From contig CM075102.1 of the NCBI GenBank assembly GCA_037576195.1, positions 12,830,745 to 12,894,744 of the forward strand: a stretch of DNA of 64,000 nt, given 5' to 3'. The translations under genes and the position numbers were made by a program. Shown piece after piece: positions 20,816 to 31,043 of this stretch. This DNA comes from Phytoseiulus persimilis (Eukaryota; Arthropoda; Arachnida; Mesostigmata; Phytoseiidae). The stretch's first letter is position 1. Each line of letters starts with the position of its first letter. The notes beneath the pieces were generated by a model, which saw nothing but the letters and a program-made list of their open reading frames with translations, was not told the DNA's origin and searched no databases.

Positions 20816-23800
20816 GGAAGCATATTCGTTTATCAGAAGATTGCACGATCGCAAAAGTGCAAAGTGGACCCATTTGCGACGGGCTGTGCTTCACCAACCG
20901 CCCCCTAGCTCCAGCGGAAAAGCTGACCATCGTCATGAACGGTAGAAACGAGCTGTTTCAGCATAAGATCATCACCAATACAGTGCATGTATCGGAATGA
21001 GGAGCATCTCGCCGCGAGTGATGAACCCGAACTTTTGAATACTCATACATGTTTCATCCTTGAAGGAACATTTGGCGCTGTTGGGATCGGGGTCATTGAA
21101 AACGACCCGAACACGCTGGAACGGTCCTTGCCCGTGAGACTGCCGAAGGGTTACGATAAGACGCTCGGGTTATGGGGGATCGTATCCAACAATGCATGGC
21201 TTTCCGTCGCCGATGATAACGGAACAGCAGTGTCGGTGAGTTGAATCTGCTCCTTGAAGGCTGAGTTTTCGCTGTCGAGGAAGATCTGTCATTCCTACTC
21301 ATGAGGTTTGCTTCAGCGGCGAAAAATGGGAGATGGCATTCGAGGAGTGGCGATACACTCGACTTCTGGTTGCTTCTTTCGTGAACCGGTCGCCGGCCAT
21401 GGCTCCGGGTCCGTCTCATATCAGAAGCATTCGGCACTGAAGACTGAACACTCGTTTCCAGATTTACCTGGAAGAGATCACAAGCAAGATCATAATCGCA
21501 AGACATGGTCATGAGCCGAAAGAGCTGATTGCCGGTGAGTCTCTACAGTAACCAAACAACTATTGAGATACAATAGTTGCCTGACAGAGGGGTGATGCTG
21601 GATGCTGAACCAGCACGCGATACTTCCGTCGAGAAACTTGGGGCGATTGTTCTTTGTGAACGACGTGTCTGGGTATAGGATATCCCCGATGGGCGCTCGA
21701 CCGCCAGCGGTCTCCACATGAAGAGACAGCAAGCAAGGGAGGGTCCCTTATCCTCATCTGGGGACAGTTCAGAAGCTCGCTATAAGACTAAGCTGATGCA
21801 GATTCTGCCCCTACACTAATTCACTGCCATTCTCGTCCGATCAGCCGTGACCCGGGGGAGCTTGCCTTATCACTCCGAATAAATGTGTCGAAGTACAGAA
21901 AAAATGAAACTGAGTCAGAGAGTCAAGCCTCGTGCTTCCTGGGAAGTAACGAGAACCATGCCCCTGTGACGCTTTGTCTGAGCCAGCAGCAATCCTTCAT
22001 GCACATCCGAGTAGTGGCCTGGCGATATTCCGTGTTTACCATTGATTTCACTGGCGAATTTCATTCGGGTAGCGGGCACTCATGATTCAAGAACCGGCAT
22101 GATATCAGTGAGATAAACCACGAATAGCCCGATCCGAGTAGATACTAGCCCCTGACATCACCCGGTGCCGGGATATCAGCGATCCGAGCAGAACGAATGC
22201 TTGGGCTGTCCTCCATCATGAATCCATGTTCCCCATGCAGTGGTCCCAATGCAGTCTATGAGCATAATTCAACCTCTAGAACTCACTGTTTCCATCAGTC
22301 GAGGGACTTCGCGAAACGATCGACGGAGCGTTGCCTGCTGTCCAGCGTGAAGAATTCCGACTTCGAGGTACCCGAAATTCCACTCGAGAGCCTTACCCAA
22401 TCGCTATTCACGATGAAACGCGAATCTTTGGATTGCAGGCCGCCAATTCTCACGAAATGCGTGTGCTACAAGAAGTCCTGTGTGTCGAACATACTACGTG
22501 GACTGTATTTTTCATCGCAATCGGATGTGCATTCGGAGTTCATTATAGTGACTTATGTCCCGTCGTGGTATGAAGCATTCGGTTATCTTCTCTCTGGCGA
22601 AGCCTTCACCCATCACTCTGTCTCAGAGTTTCCCTCGATCTGCGCGTATTTACAGCTCTCCAAGAACGATCACATTTTTCCAACTAAAGAATGCAGTTTT
22701 CAAAATCATGGTTGACAATTTCTCAAGCTAATGAATTCTGCCGATGAAATCAAAGGTGGATGCAGAATCTTCGCGAGGCCATTCCTCCCTCCAGAGAGGC
22801 GCGGTTCCCGAGAAATAAGTGGTTTTCCTCTCCTCTCGTTGGGCTCAGACGATGTTTAGAGTAGCAGCCCGATCGGTGCGAGACACGTCTGAAATTCGCC
22901 TTGTCCTCGTCAGCTTTTTCAATTCCAAACAGATCAATAAGTGCACGTACGATTGCAACTATCACTATTGCTCTCGAAGCGCGAATATCATGCTTTTTGA
23001 GTCATCAGGAGCTTCTCTCCAGCAGCAGCAGCCCGGGTCTACTTAGGAGTATTACCGGTATACATTTACAGATTTCATACCCGATGACCCAATACATGTC
23101 ATATTCGACCTATACGGAGACACGAGTCTCAAAATCACCTCGGAAATCGCTTTCCAGCCGCGAATGGAATTATTGAGTCTCGATGCGGCTTCTCATCATA
23201 TCAAAAGTGAATACTTCGGTGAGTGATTTTGGCTCAAGAGGAGGAGTATATCCTTTTGAATATTTTTTTTATTTGACATCTTTAGAGATACCTGTTGGAG
23301 GAGTATATCCTTCATCCCATGTCCGTCGAGACATGGTGGCTCCCACGACTTGGTTCCTCAGGGCTCCCGGTTGATGTTTTAGGAAGGCTCGTGAACGCCG
23401 AGATTATGTGGCTAACAAGTCTGTTCCAGGGAACTTCGGGGTTCTGGAGGCTGCTCGTTTCGCTCCCCCAGTGACAGCAAAGGTTGAGCTGCGTCGGAAC
23501 GTCGCCGTGAGCCACGACCCGTCACCGTCAAGAGGGAACTTCGCGTTCGTCGAGACACCGTTGAAGTCGGACAGCGCCCTGGTTGTCGAACTAACAGTTC
23601 TGAAGCAGAGGAAGCCCGTGCGAATGCTTTTGACAACCAAAGACGCTCGTCGAGTGTATTCGTGCGAATCTTTCTCGAAACTCTGCGAGACAACCTATTC
23701 ACTGATGATGGAATCCGAAGTCACAGAGGCCTTGTGTGAATTGGCTGTGAGGATCTCGCCAAGAGGTTCTGTGTACATTTCCCTTAACAACCGCGGTTGG

Positions 23801-24136
23801 ATCAAACGAATGCAAGTTGACGCAGATTTGGAGTACCATGTGGTATTCGCTATGGAGCACATCGTTGTTCTTACGCTGCTCGGAATGACCAGCGGCATGG
23901 GTGAAGTCGGCGATGACCTGATCGTCACTCCTGAGGAAGCTCCGCAAAAACCCCAAGGTGTCGAGCTTCCCGAGTGCGTTGTCTGTCTTGTGAGCCCGAG
24001 GGACGTCGCTGTCCGACCGTGCTCCCACGTCGCAATGTGCGAGGGGTGCGCACTTTCCTTGCACCGATCGGATGGGCCGAGTTGCCCCGTATGCCGCGCA
24101 GGGATAACCGAGGTGTTCAAGCTGTATTTCCCATGA
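20816..24136 (+). CDS. neur: Neuralized-like E3 ubiquitin ligase (NHR-NHR-RING), partial model
   Basis: Neuralized ligases ubiquitinate Notch ligands for endocytosis at the plasma membrane. First NHR domain: exon 20816-20941 reads KHIRLSEDCTIAKV, then GPICDGLCFTNRPLAPAEKL; it splices in phase (AAC G|GTAGAA to AAG|GA) into 21066-21235, which reads GAVGIGVIENDPNTLERSLP. Second NHR: a long exon from the acceptor at 23429 (exon start 23430), with FAFVETPLKSDSALVVEL and SVYISLNNRGWIKRMQVDAD. The C-terminal RING follows at about 23970-24105 with ligands in order C..C, C.H, C..C, C..C (PECVVC, RPCSH, MCEGC, CPVC), and the TGA is at 24134-24136. Exons between 21236 and 23429 are unresolved: 21457-21534 (IYLEEITSKII) looks coding, but its phase is not proved. 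There is no ATG in the last exon's frame, supporting an upstream splice. Confidence 0.65.
23240..23312 (+). repeat. Short direct repeat GGAGGAGTATATCCTT
   Basis: The 16-mer occurs twice about 57 nt apart (near 23240 and 23297) in an AT-rich intron-like stretch upstream of the last exon of the neuralized-like gene. Function unknown; it may be chance or a duplicated binding site. Confidence 0.4.
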
Positions 24137-24928
24137 CCACCACCGGATCGAAACGCGATTTGGAGATACAGGATGCAAGAATAAATCGCATTCGATTCTT
24201 TCGATCATTCCTTCTGCGATACTGAAGGGGGCACCAGTGCGAATCCTTGATCCCTCGATTTCGATCAGATTGTAAATCGGACCCTCTGGATGACTGGAAG
24301 GACCGAATAGGCCTGGCCTCAGCACAGCTCGAACACAAAGCTCAGTTACAAGTTACATTGGACTTCGTTTCAAAAATTACGAAGTGCCATACAGCTGCAT
24401 ATCTGGTTCCTCATACGTGTTTTTTTCCGAGGAATATTACTGATCGGTCCCGGTGTGAAACAACCCGGTGGCGTTCCCAGGCGGAGCAAGAGAAGAACAA
24501 TCTCGTCCGACCCTACATGTGGGAACTTAGTGCTTCTCGGAGTGGGGCTGTGCTTTGCCCCTGAAACGATTGAAAACGTTTTCCTGGAGGAATTCACCCT
24601 TCTCTAGGATCGGTCCGCGGGGTGAAAATAAGCCATTCTCAGAAATCCGAGTTTTTACCTCAATTATTCATAGCTCGTCAGAAAATGTCCCGAAGGTTGA
24701 TGATAAAAAATGCATCCTGTATAGAATGAGCGCTTCCCGATTCGGACAGGATTTCCGCAACGAAAAAAAAAATCTTTCACAGTGGAGGAAATCGACTCTG
24801 AAATCCGCCGATTTCATGATTTGCTCGGGTCCTTATCTATTCAAAAGTCCGGTAAGTCGGAACGATGGTGGATGCGGTCACCCGTTAGTGGTACATCGTA
24901 TTGGAGGACAAGTTTTTTTCCCCTCATG
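24137..24928. other. Intergenic after the neuralized-like gene
   Basis: Expected to hold its 3' UTR. No gene is seen; the 105-codon plus ORF at 24247-24564 lacks motifs. Confidence 0.3.
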
Positions 24929-25002
24929 TCGGACCGCTAGAACGAGAGCTACCGAAGTGTTAACCTGGGTCGGTTATCGGTCAAGAAAAACAGACCCACC
25001 CC
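24929..25002 (+). repeat. Inverted duplication, left arm (74 nt)
   Basis: Pairs with the reverse complement of 25606-25678 with about three quarters identity, including GAACGAGAGCTAC and CCTGGGTCGGT, and ending in CCACCCC in both. Both arms also keep a similar peptide (TARTRATEVLTWVGYR here, TAGTRATDVPAWVGHR there), so they may be head-to-head coding relics. The arms are 603 nt apart. Confidence 0.6.
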
Positions 25003-25605
25003 ACCCTCGTGGAACGGCTCGAGGGCGAAAGTCTGGCCTGCCTTCAACGACCGAGCTCTAAACTGGTGTGGATCATGGCTAGGGCTGGGAGTTTTGCGCG
25101 GGGAAATTCACGGCCTCCGTGAGTCCTGCAAGGCGTCTAGGCTTCCGTCTTTCAACCTACATGAGCAAGAAGAGAAGTCAGGTACTCCCAAAGTATTCGG
25201 TTACCGGGGGTGGCGGAACCGGAACGATGATATTGGAGATTGAATACAAAACGAGTAAATTCCAAAATTCTCCGCCGGTATTCATTTTCTACAGTCACTG
25301 ACTGGTACCGTGAGATATTGGAGAACTGTAATAGCTGACGGCAAAGAGCTCAGGAAGTGACCATTCTGAGTGCGGGAGATATTCGAGAATTTAAGCATTC
25401 TGCGGAGAAATTGCGGAACTCACGGCCGCGGCACGGAGTTCATGGCTGTTGCACGTCCAAGCCCTAATCATGGGAAACACGTCGAGGCGTTTGACGAGTT
25501 GACCGGGAGTCTCAAGTCGATGTTTCAAAGCGCAAATGTAGTTCAGTGACTCTATTCCTTATGATCTTCATTAGATCTAAGCTCGCATGTTGAAGGCAAT
25601 AAGTC

Positions 25606-25678
25606 GGGGTGGCTCCTTTTTTTCGCCGATGACCGACCCAGGCGGGAACATCCGTAGCTCTCGTTCCGGCAGTCCGAT
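25606..25678 (-). repeat. Inverted duplication, right arm (73 nt)
   Basis: Partner of 24929-25002. Substitutions between the arms look partly conservative in the shared peptide frame. The spacer holds no transposase, and no target-site duplication was found outside the arms, so a terminal-inverted-repeat transposon is possible but unproved. Confidence 0.6.
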
Positions 25679-26641
25679 TCCAGGAAACTAAAGGACCATT
25701 GAAAGCTCTGCTCTTATGCTACAATATTATATCTCCATGGGGGAGCGCGGCGACCGTCATTCCGACTTTCCGGACTTTGAGAATGACCTGACGAATTCAG
25801 GAAATTTGCAAGCTCCGGAGTCGATTCCTTCTATGGATAATTTTTTTTCTCGAAAATACGAAGCAGTTCTGGAGCGCCTCGCACTCTCCACTCTGCATCG
25901 GGAAGGTGTCTCCTTCCTCTAGGAGATGCTCTTTTACCATCGGAATTCGGGGCATTCTCAGGAAAGCTATGGGAGGTTGAAAAACGCTCCGATCTCTGAA
26001 GGCGGCTCTGTTCTATTGACTGCCCCCTGGGAACTTCGATCGATCAATATCGTTCGCGGGGTTCGATACCCCTGAGTTCATCTCTTCTGCCATGAGACCC
26101 GATAGCGCGAACGTCTAGTAGCACTTTCCTCCTTTGTTTAACTCTTGGCTTTGGAAGGATTGCTCTCCGGCGTCTCGGATCGTACGCTGAACAATCAACA
26201 CCTGAAACCACCATCATGGATGTGTCTGCCGTATTTTCTTGGGGCCAGTCGGCTTTCTGCTGGGAGAACAACCCTTCAACGCGGGACCGGAGTCCGGCAG
26301 ACAGCACTCAGTAGGGCGCCCCGGGCATGCACCCAGGACCCGCAGCGCCCCATTCACAGGTCGAATCCTAGGACCCGGAATGATTTCTTCCTCTGAAAGG
26401 GAATAGCGTGCGCACCCAGAGCTCGGGGGTCAGGGGCACGCTGAGAAACTCACGGAAGAATGCGATCCGTTATTTTTTTCAGTTTTCCCCGGCCATTTTA
26501 TTTATGAGGGATCAAATGGAGACGACCAGAGTTCCGCGACTGGTCCGGGCTGCCTGGACTCCCTTTCACCGTATGATGCTACCGGCGCCGCATGCGCATC
26601 CAAATCCAGTTTCACACTCGAATTCAATTCCGATTCGGATA
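25679..26641. other. Intergenic up to the copia junction
   Basis: No gene is seen. A GGGCGCCCCGGGC stretch at about 26307 resembles the GGGGCGC-rich interior of the hAT element at 40.3 kb but lacks both ends. The exact copia junction lies near 26640, where pol homology starts. Confidence 0.35.
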
Positions 26642-28813
26642 TCCGCCAATCTCGAATTTGCGTTCTGGGGCGAAGCCTGCGTTTGTGCTTCTTATCTCCT
26701 CAATTTGACAAACATCAGTCCCTTGACCGGGAAATCCGCTTTCGAAACAATCTATGGCTTCCCACCAAACCTATCGAATCTCCACCCTTTCGGTTCTCCC
26801 TGCTACGTCTACGATCATCGACCAAAGACTTCGAAATGGCGCCACAGAGCTCTTTTTGGTACAATGTTAGGCTATACAGAGCGCTTAGACGGTTTTCGCG
26901 TATTCATTCATAAAACACGCAAGCTCTGGATTTCTAAGGACGTGAAGTTTATATCGGCAAGGCGAATAATAAGAAAAGGAACGAAACTCACAAGCAGTGA
27001 CTTTACGAAAAGGCCTGAAACGTTACAAGAAACGTATGATAAAGAAACGCCGCAAGAAAATGACGGCTCAGACATAGAAGACAATGAAAGTATCAATTCC
27101 GAAGAGCCGCGGCCCGATTCTCCCTGTTTGGTCTCACAGGACTCAGAGGATGAATCAACTGACAACGAAGAAAACTGGCCTATAACGACAATGAAGTTAA
27201 GAAAAAGGACCGAGATTAAACGGCCAATAAGATACGAAACAGAATTAAACGAGATATTTTCGCCTGCATCCTACCAAGAAGCGATGCAATCACCTTTTGC
27301 CAAAGAGTGGCAGAGAGCAATGAAAACAGTAATGGAATCGATCAAAGCCCACCAAGTTTGGTCTCTAGTTGATAGACCAAAACATAAGAAACCAATCTCC
27401 GTCCGATGGGTTTTTCGCTACCGTCCTCACAAGGAAAATGATGCTGACAAATTCCGAGCACGCCTCGTGGCTCGCGGGTTTCAACAGAAACCCGGAACCG
27501 ATTACGGGGAAATATTCGCCCCTGTAGCTCGTTGGGACACCCTGCGTTGTCTACTCTCCCTTTGTGCAGCAAAGAAACTTTTCTCAAGACAGTTCGACAT
27601 ATCGGTAGCTTTCCTTCATGCAGAGCTCAACGAAGAGCTCTACTGCAACCAACCAGTCGGCTTCTCCGACGGATCCAATAAGGTTTGCAGATTACATAAA
27701 AGCCTCTACGGCATCAAACAAGGACCAAGAAGCTTCCATACCAAACTACGACAAGTACTCACAAATCTTGACCTTGTTCAAAGTCAAGCTGACCCGTGTC
27801 TGTTCTTCAGACATGGCCCTGGTTCAGCTCTGACACTACTCGTAGCCTATGTAGACGACGTCTTAGTTATGTCAACAAATCGAAACATTCTCGACGATCT
27901 TCTTGCGCGGATTTCTAAATCGTTCAAGATAAAAACATCACCGTTGAACACTTTCCTAGGTATACACATCCATATCGATAAGTTCCATAACGTGTGGTTA
28001 AACCAAAAAGACTATGCTCTGTCAATTCTTAAGCGTTTCCAAATGGAACACGCAAGACCGATCGCAACCCCAGCAGATAATTCGATCTATTCTCTCGAAC
28101 GTAACAATGACTCAACTTCGACTCGCCCATATCGGTGCTTACTAGGTTCGCTCATGTATTTGTCCTTATGTACCCGCCCAGACATTTCATATATAGTTTC
28201 CTACCTATCAAGATTTCTCGACAACCACACAGAAGAGCATTGGAACGCTGCTCTAAAAGTCCTCCGCTACTTGCAGGACTCCCCAGATCTTTCCATTGTT
28301 TACTCCGGAGGCTCGTTCGATAAACTCCAGGATACCTTTGAGATCTACACGGATGCCGATTACGCATCCTGCAAGGAAACGCGTCGATCTGTGAGTGGCT
28401 CCATTACAAAATTAAACGGCGGTCCCATCTTGTGGTCAAGCCGACAACAGAAGAGCATCTCCCTTTCAACAACCGAGAGCGAATTTATCAGTGCGACTGA
28501 AGGCGCAAAAGACGCCCTATGGCTTAACGCTCTCTTCAAAGAACTTAAGCTTCCCCTCCGACCGAAAATTTACATAGATAATATCTCAGCGATCAGGCTC
28601 ATACTCAATCCCGGATTTCATCTAAGGACAAAACACATTGATGTCAGATATAAATTCATTCGAGAAACACATCAGAAAAATCAAATCAGCTACGCATACG
28701 TGACGACGGACAAACAGCTAGCTGATCTACTAACTAAACCTTTGCCCCGCCCAGCTTTCCAAAAACTTCTTGCACTTATAGGACTGCGGAGATGGCATTC
28801 ACAACTTTCCTAA
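26642..28813 (+). CDS. pol: Copia pol, C-terminal part: integrase end, RT, RNase H
   Basis: The frame is open to the TAA at 28811-28813. It begins within the integrase C-terminal region (FWGEACVCASYLLN, then SAFETIYG and the FGSPCYVYD block). The RT has RWVFRY, KFRARLVARGFQQ, FDISVAFLHAELNEELY, LHKSLYGIKQGPRSFH and the catalytic YVDD (near 27847-27858). The RNase H-like domain has YTDADYASCKETRRSVSGS, LSTTESEF and KHIDVRYKF. No stop or frameshift occurs in ~720 codons, so this part is well preserved, although the missing 5' half makes the copy defective. Frame upstream of 26642 is open to 26408 but shows no copia homology. Confidence 0.92.
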   Translation, partial: SANLEFAFWGEACVCASYLLNLTNISPLTGKSAFETIYGFPPNLSNLHPFGSPCYVYDHRPKTSKWRHRALFGTMLGYTERLDGFRVFIHKTRKLWISKDVKFISARRIIRKGTKLTSSDFTKRPETLQETYDKETPQENDGSDIEDNESINSEEPRPDSPCLVSQDSEDESTDNEENWPITTMKLRKRTEIKRPIRYETELNEIFSPASYQEAMQSPFAKEWQRAMKTVMESIKAHQVWSLVDRPKHKKPISVRWVFRYRPHKENDADKFRARLVARGFQQKPGTDYGEIFAPVARWDTLRCLLSLCAAKKLFSRQFDISVAFLHAELNEELYCNQPVGFSDGSNKVCRLHKSLYGIKQGPRSFHTKLRQVLTNLDLVQSQADPCLFFRHGPGSALTLLVAYVDDVLVMSTNRNILDDLLARISKSFKIKTSPLNTFLGIHIHIDKFHNVWLNQKDYALSILKRFQMEHARPIATPADNSIYSLERNNDSTSTRPYRCLLGSLMYLSLCTRPDISYIVSYLSRFLDNHTEEHWNAALKVLRYLQDSPDLSIVYSGGSFDKLQDTFEIYTDADYASCKETRRSVSGSITKLNGGPILWSSRQQKSISLSTTESEFISATEGAKDALWLNALFKELKLPLRPKIYIDNISAIRLILNPGFHLRTKHIDVRYKFIRETHQKNQISYAYVTTDKQLADLLTKPLPRPAFQKLLALIGLRRWHSQLS

Positions 28814-29277
28814 TCACTGCCATTTCCGTTGCCATCCTCCAAACACCCGTTATTGGCTCATTCTACTACTTCGACTACGAAGATTGCGGATCCTGTAAAA
28901 ATTTATCTGACTGTTGCACCATTCGAGAACTCGAACTCGAACCCGCACAATTCATTACCCAATGCTCAATGTCTTCCCTAAACTGCATCCAGAGTTCTTC
29001 TCCTGACATCGTGTGCTTAAGGCCCGATTTTCCCCCTCTGGGAGGAGAATCCCTTTGGAAGAAATACAAAGAAACTCGACCAATGCCCCAACCAGATCAT
29101 ATCACTACCAATAGGACCATACCTTGTGCTTCAATCATTCTCAACTGCATCCTATTGATAGCCCTCTTCAGTGTCTTTTATACCTACAAACGGAGCTACG
29201 CCCGTATGCAATCGTACCAACCTATTCCACCTTACAACTCCCCAGATAACTCGCTCCACAGAGTAGACCGAGAATAA
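28792..29277 (+). CDS. Env-like small membrane protein in the copia element
   Basis: 161 codons starting with an ATG that overlaps the last 22 nt of pol in another frame. Predicted layout: signal peptide (1-23), an ectodomain with eight cysteines (32, 35, 41, 42, 58, 65, 75, 112) and two N-glycosylation sequons (N37-L-S, N107-R-T), one transmembrane helix (about 112-131, which also contains Cys119), and a basic-start cytoplasmic tail with Tyr motifs YARM and YQPI of the YxxPhi sorting type. This is the topology of a type I membrane glycoprotein. Position after pol matches an env gene, but no fusion peptide or furin site is seen, so fusion activity is not shown. The family is unknown to me. 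Compare the env-like ORFs of plant sireviruses, which are also short and of unproved function. Confidence 0.7.
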   Translation: MAFTTFLITAISVAILQTPVIGSFYYFDYEDCGSCKNLSDCCTIRELELEPAQFITQCSMSSLNCIQSSSPDIVCLRPDFPPLGGESLWKKYKETRPMPQPDHITTNRTIPCASIILNCILLIALFSVFYTYKRSYARMQSYQPIPPYNSPDNSLHRVDRE

Positions 29278-29445
29278 AATCTCCCAGCGTACCACACAAG
29301 AATAGAGAGAGATTTGACACACTAACCCAACGATGAGACATTTTTTTTTGAATGGCGCGTAGCCAGATCTTGTTCATGTTAAGAACGTTATTTTAAAACA
29401 CACAAAATCTTCTACTTTACAATGGAATTTTTTTTGTTGTACACC

Positions 29446-30264
29446 TCAAACTTCGATGTAACTTAAGTAGCCCCTGCACCCCTCGCTCTGTATCGGATCA
29501 GAGGGAACAACCTCAACTAAGGGTCGTCGCCTCTCCTTCAACAAAACACAAATTCCCCTTACGCGAGATCGGCAAAGTATGTGTTGGATATCGAGCTCAC
29601 AATCGAAGCCGCGGAGCATCATCCGCTGGCGTTTGCCACCAGGTATCGACGACGGCCACAAATCATCGCCCGGCACCGTTGATATCTCAGGTGCAACCGT
29701 GGTGCTTCTCTCGGTCGGATTCACATCAATCCCCCCGAGGTCGATTGCAACTTCGATCGCGAATGCTGACCCGACCAGGACCAGCAACGCGCCGAAGAAC
29801 CAGTAACCCAACGTCAGGGATCTGATCGCCCTCCCGGATGATCGACAAGTCAGAGACTCCAGATCCAGATTCAACGACACGAACGGATTCCGTGCTCGAC
29901 GGTCAGTCAGGCTCGACAGGGAGCCCTCCATCTCCATTTGCCCCTGAGAGTCGATCGAAAATCGAACCCTCAGAGGGGGCGTTGCTGCCACCACGGACCC
30001 GATATTGGCCACCAAGCCAACAGTCGATTCTCCCACAGGAGCCTCCGTCACCGTGTGCTCCTCTTCATCAGCTCCGATGTTCTCAGGCGATTGTGGCATC
30101 TCGGCGAAACCTTCACTGACGGACTCGAAGGAGGATTCTAACTCAGAATCTCCTATCGGCTCGACGTCCTGCCGTTGCTCCCTCTTTGCGTAACGGAGCG
30201 CCCTCTCACTGAGGCTCGTTTGGCCGACCAACATTTCCGAACATTTTCCTTCGGATTGCGACAT
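29446..30264 (-). CDS. Antisense ORF in the copia 3' region: predicted single-pass membrane protein
   Basis: 272 codons from the ATG at 30264-30262 (a GTG 17 codons upstream would extend it). The N-terminal ~145 residues are hydrophilic, Ser/Glu-rich and low in hydrophobics. A transmembrane segment at about 150-174 reads LGYWFFGALLVLVGSAFAI. The C-terminal ~98 residues hold four cysteines (222, 231, 238, 263) and a basic KERRR patch. With no signal peptide, a type II orientation (C-terminus outside) is likely. It converges with the env-like ORF, 168 nt apart, and its own promoter would lie in the CA-rich block before the LTR. The family is not recognised. It may be an element-encoded antisense gene, as in some plant LTR elements, or a captured host gene. 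An 819-nt open frame opposite no sense gene is unlikely by chance. Confidence 0.6.
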   Translation of the reverse strand: MSQSEGKCSEMLVGQTSLSERALRYAKREQRQDVEPIGDSELESSFESVSEGFAEMPQSPENIGADEEEHTVTEAPVGESTVGLVANIGSVVAATPPLRVRFSIDSQGQMEMEGSLSSLTDRRARNPFVSLNLDLESLTCRSSGRAIRSLTLGYWFFGALLVLVGSAFAIEVAIDLGGIDVNPTERSTTVAPEISTVPGDDLWPSSIPGGKRQRMMLRGFDCELDIQHILCRSRVRGICVLLKERRRPLVEVVPSDPIQSEGCRGYLSYIEV

Positions 30265-30416
30265 CGTCTCGGAATGCTTCACTATTTTTTTTCTTCTCGC
30301 CGACCAAAGTGACACCGTTTAAGAACTTCAACCCCAACAAACACAATAATCTACCCTCTTCCCATTTTGGCTCCAACCGCTCCATTCAATTCTCCCATTG
30401 GCTCCCAAAGCTCCTA

Positions 30417-30463
30417 CGCTTCGGCGCACGGGGGAGAGACCTGTAAGCCTCTGCGCCGAACGT
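30417..30463 (+). other. Hairpin, 9 + 3 bp stem, in the copia 3' untranslated region
   Basis: TTCGGCGCA (30420-30428) pairs perfectly with TGCGCCGAA (30452-30460). ACG and CGT outside extend the stem past a one-base bulge. The loop is 23 nt and purine-rich. Could be an RNA structure in the element's transcript; role unknown. Confidence 0.55.
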
Positions 30464-30743
30464 GTCGATGCAGACCCAACGACTCAAGAACAACGCCACC
30501 TGCAACAACAAGAACCTCAACAAGAACAATAACAAACAAGACCCAACGTCTTCGGGCACGTTACAACGAGAACACACAGGTACCGCTTACGACTGCTCTC
30601 AGAGACCAACTCTAGAACAACCAAGACCCTCAAATGTTAAAGCACATACAAGATATGGAACACTCCCTCTGGTCTCGATAAATTCATCATTTAATTAGGT
30701 CATAGGTAACTACGAATTGTTCATAGTACTCCCTGCGTCTCCA

Positions 30744-30756
30744 GAATCAGAGGGGC
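30744..30756 (+). promoter_or_regulatory. Polypurine tract (plus-strand primer site)
   Basis: AGAATCAGAGGGGC lies directly before the TGTTGAGAT LTR start, as expected for a copia polypurine tract. Confidence 0.7.
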
Positions 30757-31043
30757 TGTTGAGATGCAACACGCGAAAGCGGATGCATCCGAATCTAGAT
30801 TCAGCAGACTCGGTTCGTACTAGAACCCACGCCACTCAAGGCGCCAAAGTAATCAATCCTTTCATCAGAAAACCTTAGAACCCCGGCTTAGTGCCGTAAT
30901 TACTAACACCCTCGAAGTACTCCCCGAAGACTCAACTCAATAACTCTCACTCTCCCAATCACATCCCATATAACCATACTCCACACCCGAATAAACCACT
31001 GTTCATCTATACGCCGTACTGTCTTCTCCTTGCTACCGTATCA
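30757..31043 (+). repeat. Copia 3' LTR
   Basis: Begins TGTTGAGAT, the usual copia LTR start, and ends in ..TATCA at about 31043, giving TG...CA ends and ~287 bp. It contains a 12-bp palindrome (30780-30791), a possible TATA (CATATAACC, about 30967) and an AATAAA at 30990-30995. No second LTR is in the window, so the right boundary is inferred from the TG/CA rule. Confidence 0.65.

Larger units (their letters stand above)
26642..31043 (+). mobile_element. 5'-truncated Ty1/copia LTR retrotransposon with extra membrane-protein ORFs
   Basis: Order on the plus strand: end of integrase, reverse transcriptase, RNase H, an env-like ORF overlapping the pol stop, a ~1.5-kb stretch holding an antisense ORF, a polypurine tract (about 30744-30756) and a 3' LTR beginning TGTTGAGAT at 30757. 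The 5' LTR, gag, protease and integrase core are missing. The ~1.9 kb between the pol stop and the polypurine tract is far more than most animal copia elements have. Confidence 0.85.

Noticed and set aside
22197-22715. 172-codon plus ORF
   Set aside because: It sits between the two parts of the neuralized-like gene, overlaps another open frame, and has no NHR or RING similarity. Most likely intronic.
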